A stretch of 64,000 bases of DNA from Bifidobacterium breve (GTDB taxonomy: Bacteria; Actinomycetota; Acidimicrobiia; Acidimicrobiales; Acidimicrobilacustridaceae): NCBI GenBank assembly GCA_945878725.1, contig CAMCTY010000012.1, forward strand, positions 1-64,000. Reading direction: 5' to 3'. The translations under genes were made by a program, and so were the position numbers. The notes beneath the pieces were generated by a model. The model was not told the DNA's origin. It saw only the letters and a list, made by a program, of their open reading frames with translations, and ran no database searches. Position 1 is the first letter of the stretch, and each line of letters starts with the position of its first letter. Shown one piece after another: positions 23,546 to 31,914 of the stretch.

Positions 23546-24676
23546 TCAGATCTCTTCGCCGCGGTAATCGTTCCAGCGTATGAATTCCGTCGCTGGGCGG
23601 CGAGGTGTGATCTGAAAGTCGAGGCCGATTGTGTGCGCGATCGGGAACATCCCCACCTGCATGAATTTCTCGTAGGGGATCCCCAGAACCTCTGCCACTT
23701 CTTGTTCGCGGATAAGCGTGAGCGTGGTCCACGCCGTCCCGAGTCCTCGAGACCGCAGAGCCAACATGAAAGACCACAGGGCGGGCACCACCGAACCCCA
23801 TCTCCCGGCCTGCCAGAACACTGAGGTTCGCTCGGCCTGGTCTCCGGGTGCATTTCCATCAGTTCGTCCAGCCACGATCGGGATGCAAAGAACTGGAACG
23901 TCCTGCATGTGATCAGCAAGGTACGCCACGCTTTCCGCAATTCGCTGCGCTTGGCTACCCGAACGATCGATGTTGTCCTCGGGACTTTCGGTGCGGGCGC
24001 GGCCGATGAAGTCGGACATGGCTCCGCGATAGATATCGGCAAGCTCCTGCTTGCGTTTGTGGTCATCTACAAACAGGAACCGGTACGGCTGTTGATTCGA
24101 ACCATTCGGCGCATGGACTGCGAGGTTCATGCATTCCTCGATCACCGATCGTTCGACTGGGCGCTTGAGATCGAGTCGTTTACGGACCGACGGTGTGGTC
24201 TGGAGAACGAGGTCGAAGTCGGTCACGGCAAGCGGCCCCTGAAACAGGGTTTCCCAGGCCTGCAACGTTCCCCAGTGTTCCCAGATGCGGTCGATCAAGC
24301 CGTCTGCATCGAACCGGAATAGGAAACCGTAGACATTCTCGTAGTCGCGGCCTCCCATTGTGGTTGCGCTGTAGTTGTGCTGACGGAAGACAAAGTCGCC
24401 TTCCGAGATCACGCGCACGTCCTCGCACTTCATGGTTGCGAGGTCGTAACGATCCACCCGGCGACCGTTCGGCTGCCGGGGGGACGGGGCCCGACCCAAC
24501 ACAAGGCGGCCGATCTCATCTTTTCCGACAAACACCGTCTTGCCCGGCGCGGCCGGAAACTTCCCGAGTCCGTTCCACCACTCGACGTCATCGCTCATCA
24601 ACGTGAGCCGATCGAGGTCGCGGGGTCCTTCGAAGAACGCCCCGACCGCGTCGCGCAACTGCTGTTGTCGATCCAC
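23546..24676 (-). CDS. SnoaL-like domain fused to nitroreductase
   Basis: 376 residues, GTG start with GAGGGAGAAAA in front. Residues 1 to about 145 look like a SnoaL/NTF2-like cone (MSDDVEWWNG, VISEGDFVFRQHNYSA, LFRFDADGLIDRIWEHW). From about 160 a nitroreductase domain follows: KRPVERSVIEECMNLAVHAPNGSNQQPYRF (FMN-binding), LRSRGLGTAWTTL and IPYEKFMQVGMFPIAHT. The flavin part would reduce a nitro or quinone-like group with NAD(P)H; the SnoaL part may supply the substrate pocket. No close operon partner. Confidence 0.78.
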   Translation of the reverse strand: MDRQQQLRDAVGAFFEGPRDLDRLTLMSDDVEWWNGLGKFPAAPGKTVFVGKDEIGRLVLGRAPSPRQPNGRRVDRYDLATMKCEDVRVISEGDFVFRQHNYSATTMGGRDYENVYGFLFRFDADGLIDRIWEHWGTLQAWETLFQGPLAVTDFDLVLQTTPSVRKRLDLKRPVERSVIEECMNLAVHAPNGSNQQPYRFLFVDDHKRKQELADIYRGAMSDFIGRARTESPEDNIDRSGSQAQRIAESVAYLADHMQDVPVLCIPIVAGRTDGNAPGDQAERTSVFWQAGRWGSVVPALWSFMLALRSRGLGTAWTTLTLIREQEVAEVLGIPYEKFMQVGMFPIAHTIGLDFQITPRRPATEFIRWNDYRGEEI

Positions 24677-24771
24677 TTTTCTCCCTCATCGCCTGCGGGG
24701 TTTCCCCTAACGCAAACGCCCCCAATCTCCCGTGGTTGGGAGACGACAAGATTGTACTTACGGCAATCAAT

Positions 24772-24831
24772 ATCGTCCTCAGATGACCGCCATCGTCCTC
24801 AGATGACCGCCATCGTCCTCAGATGACCGCC
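24772..24831. repeat. Three perfect tandem 20-bp repeats upstream of 24941
   Basis: ATCGTCCTCAGATGACCGCC occurs three times without a gap or mismatch. With the preceding base, units include the inverted pair CATC-N7-GATG. The block sits in the 264-bp divergent space between the nitroreductase and the 24941 gene, 110 bases before the latter's start. It could be a regulator-binding array or a neutral slippage repeat. The rest of this spacer shows no further clear signal. Confidence 0.85.
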
Positions 24832-24940
24832 GATGACTTCGACAGGAGCAGCCACTCGAACCGTTGATATCGGGCCTGAAATCCCAAGCATTGATCCGGT
24901 ATTTCCGCAATGCTGTTGCCTCTCGCCGAAGGAGCCAACA

Positions 24941-26011
24941 ATGACCGTGACCTCATGGGACGACTATCCCGTTCATCAGTCCGCCGACTGGATCGCGCAC
25001 GTTGCGACCAGCGACCGCAACTTCTACGACCGCTACTACTTCAACGTGCTCGACACGGCCGGTCGGTTCATGGTCGTCATGGGTCTGGGCCAATACCCGA
25101 ATCTCGGCACTACCGACGCGTTCGCAACGGTCCGAATCGGCGATGAACAACACGTCGTGCGCGCGTCGCGGCCTCTCACCGATCGCGCTGACATCTCGGT
25201 CGGACCACTACGGATCGAGATCATCGAGCCCCTCAAGCGTCTCCGTTTCGTGGTCGAACCCACCGAGCATTCCGTCGCCCTTGATCTGACCTGGGAAGGT
25301 TTCGGTCCTGCTATTCCCGAACCGAACCAGTTCATCCGCAATGGCACCCGGGTCACCTTCGACACCCAACGACTCGCGCAGATGGGCTCCTGGAGCGGAA
25401 CCCTTTCGGTCGCCGGCACCGAGTTCAAGGTCGAACCGGAAACCACATGGGGATCACGCGATCGCTCGTGGGGTGTCCGTCCGATCGGCGAACGCGAGCC
25501 CGAGGGCATCTACCGCGACACCTTTAAACCTGGCGGCATGTGGAGTTACTTCCCGATGCGATTCGAAGATCACTGCATCTTCTATATCTGCTCGGAAGGT
25601 GCCGACGGAACCCGCAGTCTCGAACAGGCCGAGCGTGTGTGGCTTGACGGCCGGATCGAACAACTCGGGCGTACGGAGCATTCGCACGAATTCGAACCGG
25701 GAATCCGGCTGCTCTCCGGTTCGACCATTTCCTTCCCCGACGCGGACATTGAGATCCGCTGTACGCCGCTTCTCGCCAACTTCCTCGCCGTCGGAACCGG
25801 GTACGGCCTCGAACCCGATTGGCGCCATGGCATGTATCAGGGCCCCGATCTCGTGGTGCAGGGCATCCGTTACGACGTCCCGGAGATCCGCCAACTCGGC
25901 GCCTACGCAGTGGTCGACCATGCCGCACGTTTTGAATACGACGGACATGTTGGCTACGGACTGTACGAGCACGCGTTCTCGGGAGCCATGCCTAAATACG
26001 GACTCGAGTAA
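24941..26011 (+). CDS. Conserved hypothetical protein (possible lipocalin/CrtC-like fold)
   Basis: 356 residues from MTVTSWDDYPVHQSADW, with AAGGAG six bases upstream; the frame extends to 24833 but overlaps the repeat edge. The chain is beta-rich and soluble, with YFNVLDTAGRFMVVMGLGQYPNLGTTDAFATVR, an ETTWGSRDRSWGVRP motif near the middle and LAVGTGYGLEPDWRHGMYQG near the end. Similar proteins occur in mycobacteria near lipid and steroid genes, but I cannot name a function with confidence. Confidence 0.6.
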   Translation: MTVTSWDDYPVHQSADWIAHVATSDRNFYDRYYFNVLDTAGRFMVVMGLGQYPNLGTTDAFATVRIGDEQHVVRASRPLTDRADISVGPLRIEIIEPLKRLRFVVEPTEHSVALDLTWEGFGPAIPEPNQFIRNGTRVTFDTQRLAQMGSWSGTLSVAGTEFKVEPETTWGSRDRSWGVRPIGEREPEGIYRDTFKPGGMWSYFPMRFEDHCIFYICSEGADGTRSLEQAERVWLDGRIEQLGRTEHSHEFEPGIRLLSGSTISFPDADIEIRCTPLLANFLAVGTGYGLEPDWRHGMYQGPDLVVQGIRYDVPEIRQLGAYAVVDHAARFEYDGHVGYGLYEHAFSGAMPKYGLE

Positions 26012-26140
26012 GCATCGCCGATGACCTAGGCGGTCCGCTCCCGGAGGCGATGGTGCGTGCCAAATGCCAGCACAGAGCAGGACCCCTCGAGATGTTCCGG
26101 TTTATCGACACGTGGACCCGGGTATGTGCGATCACGTCGG

Positions 26141-26146
26141 TACAAT
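26141..26146 (+). promoter_or_regulatory. -10 hexamer TACAAT for leaderless GTG start
   Basis: TACAAT ends six bases before the GTG at 26153. No ribosome site is present and no convincing Zur- or DtxR-like palindrome was seen nearby. Confidence 0.55.
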
Positions 26147-26152
26147 CTCCGG

Positions 26153-27229
26153 GTGACTTCTTTGCGAAACACCTCTTTTCGTGTCGCGGCCGCCATTTTG
26201 GCCTTCGCGCTCATCGGGGGGTGTTCCTCGACATCCGGGAACGACGCGACTGGCCAACGTGGCGACATCCAAGGCAAGGCGCTGGCCGAATGCCTGTCTG
26301 GTCAGACCATTCCAACCGGATCAACGCTCAACATCTCCACCACCGTTGCTCCCATCACATCGATCGTTGCAAATGTGGCTGGCGGACTTGCGCAGATCAC
26401 GGGCATCGTCCCCGAGGGCACTAACTCCCACACGTTCGAACCCTCTCCAAGTGTGGCGGCAACGCTTGCCGATACCGATGTGATCTTTGCGAACGGTCTT
26501 GTTCTCGAGGAACCGACGAAGGAACTTGCCGACAGCAACCTCCCCAAATCGGCCGCCCTTTGTGAACTCGGAACGGCCGTGTTGCCTGTTAGCGACTACA
26601 TCTATGACTTCTCTTTCCCGAAGGATGGCGGCAAGCCGAATCCCCATCTCTGGACTGATCCGAAACTCGCTATCAAGTACGTGGCGCTCATCCGGGATGT
26701 TCTCGTGAAGATGGATCCGGCGAATGCTGCGTCGTACACCTCGAACGCGACCGCCTACACAGCCAAGCTCTATGAACTTGATGCGGCCGTAGTAACGGCG
26801 AGCGCAACTTTGCCCGCCGAAGATCGCAGGCTCCTGACCTATCACGACGCCTACGCCTACTTTGCCGCCGACTACGGATGGCAGATTCTGGGTGCCATCC
26901 AACCTTCCGATTTTGCCGAACCGACTGCGCGCGAAGTCGGCGACCTGATCACTCAGGTGAAGGATTCGAAGGTCAAAGCGATCTTCGGCTCCGAAGTCTT
27001 TCCGAGCGCGGTACTCCAACAAATCGGCCGCGAGACCGGCGTTACGTACGTCGATGTTCTTCGCGACGATGACCTTCTTGGCGAACCAGGCGATGCCGAT
27101 CATTCGTTCCTCGGCCTCATGCAGTTCGACTACGTGACAATGATCGAAGCCCTCGGCGGCGACGCGATCGCAATCCGTAATCTCGACATCACCGACGTCG
27201 CGCCCGACAACGCCAAATACCCGCAGTGA
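26153..27229 (+). CDS. Zinc/manganese ABC substrate-binding lipoprotein (ZnuA-like)
   Basis: 358 residues from GTG 26153. Lipobox AFALIGGC is followed by the cluster-9 binding-protein fold: VAPITSIVANVAGGLAQITGIVPEGTNSHTFEPSPS (metal His), GGKPNPHLWTDPKLA (second His), LLTYHDAYAYFAADYGWQILG (third His) and DADHSFLGLMQFD (Asp). It binds Zn(II) or Mn(II) outside the membrane and passes it to the permease encoded two genes downstream. First gene of a tightly coupled three-gene operon. Confidence 0.88.
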   Translation: MTSLRNTSFRVAAAILAFALIGGCSSTSGNDATGQRGDIQGKALAECLSGQTIPTGSTLNISTTVAPITSIVANVAGGLAQITGIVPEGTNSHTFEPSPSVAATLADTDVIFANGLVLEEPTKELADSNLPKSAALCELGTAVLPVSDYIYDFSFPKDGGKPNPHLWTDPKLAIKYVALIRDVLVKMDPANAASYTSNATAYTAKLYELDAAVVTASATLPAEDRRLLTYHDAYAYFAADYGWQILGAIQPSDFAEPTAREVGDLITQVKDSKVKAIFGSEVFPSAVLQQIGRETGVTYVDVLRDDDLLGEPGDADHSFLGLMQFDYVTMIEALGGDAIAIRNLDITDVAPDNAKYPQ

Positions 27230-27975
27230 CAAGCCTGATTGAGCTTGACGGGATCTCGCATTCGTATGGTGGCCCGACCGTGCTCGAGCATGTCCATCTG
27301 ACGATCGACGAGGGCTCGTTCCTCGGGGTCATTGGCCCATCTGGGTCGGGAAAGACCACGCTGCTGCGCCTGGTGCTCGGAAATCTCCGACCCACCGAAG
27401 GTGTGGTGCGGCGTCGGGACAATCTGCGGATCGCCTACGTTCCCCAGGTCGAAACGGTCAACTGGAACTTTCCCATCACGGTTAGCGAGGTCGTCCTGAT
27501 GGCGGCGGCAGCCAAGTGGTACCGACCGCGCGCCACCGAGTCAGAACGCAAACGAGTTGCTGAACTTCTCGAGCAACTCGGACTCGGCGGTTTCGAACAC
27601 CGGCATATTCGTGAACTCTCTGGCGGCCAGCAGCAGCGGGTATTCCTCGCTCGAGCTCTTCATCGCGATCCCGAACTTCTCGTTCTCGATGAACCGACCT
27701 CCGGTGTCGATGTCCGCACTCGTCACGAGGTCGTGCACTTGCTCACTGATCTTCATCGCAATGGCACGTCCGTCGTGCTCTCCACTCATGACATCAACGG
27801 CCTTGCCGCCCATCTGCCGATGATCGCGTGCGTCAACCGCGAACTCATCGCCGTCGGAACTCCCGCCGAAGTACTCACTTCCTCGGTTCTCGAACGAACC
27901 TACGGGGCACCCATGGAAGTCCTTGAGCACGGCGGCATGCTCCTCGTCACTGACAGCCCGATGGGAATCGAATGA
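27226..27975 (+). CDS. Zinc/manganese ABC transporter ATP-binding protein
   Basis: 249 residues with a GTG start overlapping the previous stop (GTGA). Walker A GPSGSGKTTLLRL, signature LSGGQQQRVFLARAL, Walker B LLVLDEPTSGVD and the switch His in VLSTHDINGL are intact. It drives metal uptake with its neighbours. It also overlaps the permease gene by four bases. Confidence 0.9.
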   Translation: MTSLIELDGISHSYGGPTVLEHVHLTIDEGSFLGVIGPSGSGKTTLLRLVLGNLRPTEGVVRRRDNLRIAYVPQVETVNWNFPITVSEVVLMAAAAKWYRPRATESERKRVAELLEQLGLGGFEHRHIRELSGGQQQRVFLARALHRDPELLVLDEPTSGVDVRTRHEVVHLLTDLHRNGTSVVLSTHDINGLAAHLPMIACVNRELIAVGTPAEVLTSSVLERTYGAPMEVLEHGGMLLVTDSPMGIE

Positions 27976-28808
27976 CACTGTTCGAGCCATTTCAATTCGA
28001 GTTCTTTCGCAACGGATTCATGGTTGCCACTCTCGCCGGGGCTATCTGCGGTCTCGTAGGCGTCTACGTCGTCCTGCGCAGCATGAGTTACATCGGCCAC
28101 GGACTCTCACATTCCATCTTTGGCGGCGCGGCGGCCAGCGCGGTTCTTGGCGTGAACTTCTATCTCGGTGCCGGAATGTGGGGACTTCTCTCCGCACTCA
28201 TGATCGGACGGGTCGCCCGCCGCGGGAAAATCGGCGCCGACGCCGCTATCGGTGTGATCACCACAGCTTCGTTTGCGCTTGGTCTCGCACTCTCAAATGT
28301 TTTCGGACAGGCAAAGCGGTCTATCGAGGCGGTTCTCTTCGGATCCATCCTCGGTGTCACGACGCTTGAGGTAATCGCCGTCGCGTGCGTTGGAGTGCTC
28401 GCGATCGTCATCATTAGTGCCTTTTACCGGAAGCTTCTTTTCGCAACGTTCGATCCAGAAGTTGCTGATGTCACCGGGGTCAATGTCGGCCGCATGGAAG
28501 CACTGCTCATGCTCATGCTCGCCGTGACCATTCTCTTCACGATGAAGATCGTCGGTGTTCTGCTCATCAGCGCTCTGCTCGTGACCCCGGCCGTAATCGC
28601 CCGCATGGTGACGAACTCCTTCGCCCGCATGCTCGTGATCGCTCCACTCGTCGGCGCTGCTTGCGGTGCCGTCGGCATGGTCATCAGCTACCACGCCGAC
28701 ATTTCGTCGGGAGCGTCGATCATCTTGCTCGCCGCATTCGTCTTTATCGTCGTTTACACAGTGACTGGTGCACGCGGCCGCGGCAACGCCGGCGGCATGA
28801 TCCACTGA
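27972..28808 (+). CDS. Zinc/manganese ABC transporter permease (ZnuB-like)
   Basis: 278 residues with about eight membrane helices, including MVATLAGAICGLVGVYVVLRSMSYIGHGLSHSIFGG, the family's opening signature, and ILFTMKIVGVLLISALLVTPAVIARM near the end. Membrane channel of the metal importer. It ends exactly where the convergent 28809 gene ends. Confidence 0.88.
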   Translation: MTLFEPFQFEFFRNGFMVATLAGAICGLVGVYVVLRSMSYIGHGLSHSIFGGAAASAVLGVNFYLGAGMWGLLSALMIGRVARRGKIGADAAIGVITTASFALGLALSNVFGQAKRSIEAVLFGSILGVTTLEVIAVACVGVLAIVIISAFYRKLLFATFDPEVADVTGVNVGRMEALLMLMLAVTILFTMKIVGVLLISALLVTPAVIARMVTNSFARMLVIAPLVGAACGAVGMVISYHADISSGASIILLAAFVFIVVYTVTGARGRGNAGGMIH

Positions 28809-30110
28809 TCACTCAGGCTTGATGAGTTCCCACATCTGGCCATCGGCTGTGTCGCGAACCTCGACTCCAGCTTCTGCGAGTCCGTCGCGAATCTGATCGG
28901 ACAGGTCGTAGAGCTTCGCAAGACGAACCTCCGAACGAGCCGAGAGCGCAATCTCAACGAATGGGCCCAGCACATCGCGCGGATCGGTGAGTCCGCCCCG
29001 AGAAGCTTCACCGAGTCGAACGATCATTGACCGCAAGAGCGCCCGCGCCTTATCCATCTCATCGCTTTGGAGCGTGTCGGCAGACCAGCCGCGAATTGCA
29101 TCATCGAGATCAAGGGTCGCTGCAACCGCACCGGCGGCATCGCGTAGTTCCATAGCACGATCGAACTCGGCACTGCATCGATCCACATCGGTAGCTAGCG
29201 AGGCTTCGATCTTTTTCGACGCAGTATCGGCGACCGAGTTATCGGCAATGGCGGACTCGGTCGACGATTTGCTTCGACCGGTTGATGGCGCCGGAGAGCC
29301 TGTCGGGCCCTCTCGCAACACATCAATCGGCACAGTTTCACCGGTTGGAATCTCCATCGAAACACCGTTGCGACGAATTGTGACGACACCGAGTCCCACG
29401 ATCTTCGCGGTGTCCGCATCAAGATCAAGGATTACGCCAGTGTGTTCGTCGACTCCGAGCACAAAAGCGCCTTCGGGGAGAAGTGCTTCCATCATCTGCA
29501 GTCGTCGTTCTCCCAGATAACAGAACCGAGTGTCATGATGACCGCCCTCGGTGTTGTTGTAATGCGGGATGACCGCAACCGGCAGACCGATCGGTGTCAA
29601 CAGGTCGAGACCCTCCAGCCAGTGCGGATCCGCTCCCGACTTATAGATCTCGTAAACCGGTACCGTGCTGATGCCGAGAGTGAGTGCGGCCGCACTCGAG
29701 AATGTCACTGCACCGTCGGTCTGCAATTTCTCCGCGAGGAGTTCGGGGAGCGGGGTCCCGGCCCACTGCCGCAGTGCGTAGGTGGGACTACCTGGTCCTG
29801 CAAAAACGAAACGGGCCTGCCGAATCGTGTTGAACGCCACTTCGCGCTCGAATGTTGTTGCGGCGGCGACGTCACAGAGGCCGGCAACATCGACAACGCG
29901 GTTGAGCGACACCTTGAAGTACTCAACTGTTTTTGCCGAGAGTTCGTCCGCGTTCTCTTGGAAGCCGAAGGGTGTGTCGAGAAAGACGGACGGAACGGGC
30001 GCACCAGCGATGGGCGATGATGCCGAGAGTTGCTCAAACACCTCGCGATGAGGCTTCACCATCGTCGGCGATGTCTCACCGCTTCCCATGATCGAAAGTA
30101 AACGGGTCAT
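28809..30110 (-). CDS. Peptidase E/cyanophycinase-like protein fused to a CysRS-like C-terminal domain
   Basis: 433 residues from MTRLLSIMGSGETSPTMV, whose ATG overlaps the previous stop. Residues 1 to about 250 form a class-I glutamine-amidotransferase-like fold: FLDTPFGFQENADEL, FVFAGPGSPTYALRQWAGTPL, FSSAAALTLG with a Ser at the nucleophile elbow. After a disordered Ser/Thr linker (about 270-300), residues 310-433 look like the end of cysteinyl-tRNA synthetase: FDRAMELRDAAGAVAATLDLDDAI and LSDQIRDGLAEAGVEVRDTADGQMW. The function of this combination is unknown. Last gene of a four-gene operon. Confidence 0.72.
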   Translation of the reverse strand: MTRLLSIMGSGETSPTMVKPHREVFEQLSASSPIAGAPVPSVFLDTPFGFQENADELSAKTVEYFKVSLNRVVDVAGLCDVAAATTFEREVAFNTIRQARFVFAGPGSPTYALRQWAGTPLPELLAEKLQTDGAVTFSSAAALTLGISTVPVYEIYKSGADPHWLEGLDLLTPIGLPVAVIPHYNNTEGGHHDTRFCYLGERRLQMMEALLPEGAFVLGVDEHTGVILDLDADTAKIVGLGVVTIRRNGVSMEIPTGETVPIDVLREGPTGSPAPSTGRSKSSTESAIADNSVADTASKKIEASLATDVDRCSAEFDRAMELRDAAGAVAATLDLDDAIRGWSADTLQSDEMDKARALLRSMIVRLGEASRGGLTDPRDVLGPFVEIALSARSEVRLAKLYDLSDQIRDGLAEAGVEVRDTADGQMWELIKPE

Positions 30111-30967
30111 CCGGGCACAGCCTCCTCGGCAAATTCCACAAGCACTTCGGCCAATCGAACCGGATGCTGGGCATGAATATCGTGATGGGCCGGCGCGAAC
30201 CAATGCGCCCGGCCGTTTGGAAGAAGTTCGATTGCTGTGTCCACAGCGGCTCGTTTGTCGGCGGTCCAGGCAACGTCGCCGCTGTCGGCTGGAACCAACA
30301 GGGTGGGGACGGTGATGAGCGCATAGCGCGTCGACGGTTGATGGCCATAGAGCGCCTCAAGAATGGCGAGGTGCCGATCAAGCGTCAGCCAAGGAGCGAT
30401 CGTGCCATCCGAGCGAATCTCGAAATTCGCCATCGCACCCACGATCCCGGTTTCGGGCCAATCGGCATTGCCGTCGCGCATCCAGCGTTCCATCGATGTT
30501 GCCGGCGTTCCGACGAGATGCGGCGGCGTCAGCATCGCCTTGCACGCGGCCCAGTCTTCGAAACGACTGGCCAGTTCGATGAACCCACCGTCGACAGCGA
30601 CTACTGCGCCCGGAACGTCCGGGTGGGTAGCCGCAAGTTCAAGAACCACGTTTCCGCCCCACGACTGACCGACGACAACCGGTCGACGAAATCCGAGTTC
30701 ACTAATCAGCACGACGAGATCGTTCACGATGGTTGTGAAGTCGTAGCCGTCGTCGGGTTTACCCGATTGACCATGTCCGCGCTGATCGATCCACACGACT
30801 GGATGACCAGCCGCGGCCAGTTCAGCCGCGACTCCGTCCCACATGCGCGCATTCGAGGCCAGACCATGAACCAGTACGAAGGGAGTTCCCGTCTGATCAA
30901 GACCGCTGGCCAGCGCCCGTAGTTCAACATCTGGTGCAACCGTTATCCGAAGTTCTTCGGTTGTCAT
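30107..30967 (-). CDS. Alpha/beta hydrolase
   Basis: 286 residues from MTTEELRITVAPDVEL, start set by an ATGA overlap with the upstream gene. The fold is standard: VLVHGLASNARMWDGV (oxyanion region), VVVGQSWGGNVVLELA (nucleophile Ser), LLVPADSGDVAW (acid) and AHWFAPAHHDIHAQHP (catalytic His). Cytosolic esterase, lactonase or similar; substrate unknown. It sits between the Gfo/Idh/MocA pair and the peptidase-E-like gene. Confidence 0.85.
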   Translation of the reverse strand: MTTEELRITVAPDVELRALASGLDQTGTPFVLVHGLASNARMWDGVAAELAAAGHPVVWIDQRGHGQSGKPDDGYDFTTIVNDLVVLISELGFRRPVVVGQSWGGNVVLELAATHPDVPGAVVAVDGGFIELASRFEDWAACKAMLTPPHLVGTPATSMERWMRDGNADWPETGIVGAMANFEIRSDGTIAPWLTLDRHLAILEALYGHQPSTRYALITVPTLLVPADSGDVAWTADKRAAVDTAIELLPNGRAHWFAPAHHDIHAQHPVRLAEVLVEFAEEAVPG

Positions 30968-31914
30968 TTCGCCTCCCGTCCGGCGGCAGCAATCGACTCG
31001 CACAAGCGAATAGTCGACAACACATCGGTGCTGGGCCGCGGCCACGGCGTCGAGCCACGAATAGCGTCCACAAAAGCGCCGATCATGAGCGCGTAACAGT
31101 TCGCGCCTTCGACCCGGTACTCATCGAAACTTCCGTCGGGACGCGTGATCCCGAAGATCGAACCGTCGGTCCCCGGAGTAAACGGACGATCAACCCGTAG
31201 CGATCCGGCGGTTCCGTCGATCTGGAGCGCCTGATTCTCGGGGAGTTCGAATGACGTCAACACCGAGGCAGTGATTCCTGCAGAATTGCGCAGCCATACC
31301 GAGGTGGTGAGATCGATTCCCGTATCGGCGGAATTGATCTGTGCCTCAATAGCCAGTTCGCCGGAACCGAGAATCCGTTGGACCGGATCGAGGCAATAAA
31401 TACCGACATCAAGAAGAGCTCCGCCACCTTGCTCGGTGAGCCAGCGATAGTTGATCTCCGTCCCAGCCTCGGGGAGAGCGAGCGGAAAGGTGAACTGCGA
31501 TGCCACGTGGCGAATCTCTCCGAGATCCCCATTGTCAATGAGCGTCGCGAGCGCAATAGAGAGTGGATGGAACGGCGTCATGTACGCCTCAGCAAGCAGA
31601 ACGCCGGCAGCATCGCAGGCCTCAAACATGCGGCGAGCATCACTCGATGAAATTGCGAGCGGCTTTTCGCACAGCACGTGCTTGCCCGCCTCTGCCGCTC
31701 GTTGTACCCACTCGAGATGGTCGCCATTGGCGAGTGCTATGTACACCGCATCGACATCGGGATCGGACAGCACATCGGGATAGCCGATTGGTCCCGACCG
31801 AGCGCCGCTTGCGCCGAGAACCGCGTTCGGGCATTCGTTGATCGCCGGAATGACGGCTGCGTTCGCGATCCAGGAGTTGGCTCCGAGGATCCCGATGGTC
31901 AGTGGTTCACCCAC
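30964..31914 (-). CDS. Gfo/Idh/MocA family oxidoreductase
   Basis: 316 residues from GTG 31914 (MGEPLTIGILGANSWIA), which overlaps the upstream stop by 8 bases; the track-length frame adds 65 unsupported residues. Rossmann motif GILGANSWIANAAVIPAI, the family's HVLCEKPLAISSSDARRM (catalytic Lys in EKP) and AEAYMTPFHPL are present. NAD(P)-dependent sugar- or polyol-type dehydrogenase, substrate unknown. Coupled to the larger paralogue at 31907. Confidence 0.85.
   Translation of the reverse strand: MGEPLTIGILGANSWIANAAVIPAINECPNAVLGASGARSGPIGYPDVLSDPDVDAVYIALANGDHLEWVQRAAEAGKHVLCEKPLAISSSDARRMFEACDAAGVLLAEAYMTPFHPLSIALATLIDNGDLGEIRHVASQFTFPLALPEAGTEINYRWLTEQGGGALLDVGIYCLDPVQRILGSGELAIEAQINSADTGIDLTTSVWLRNSAGITASVLTSFELPENQALQIDGTAGSLRVDRPFTPGTDGSIFGITRPDGSFDEYRVEGANCYALMIGAFVDAIRGSTPWPRPSTDVLSTIRLCESIAAAGREAK

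Noticed and set aside
24772-24831. CRISPR-like repeats
   Set aside because: The three units are contiguous without spacers and there are no cas genes.
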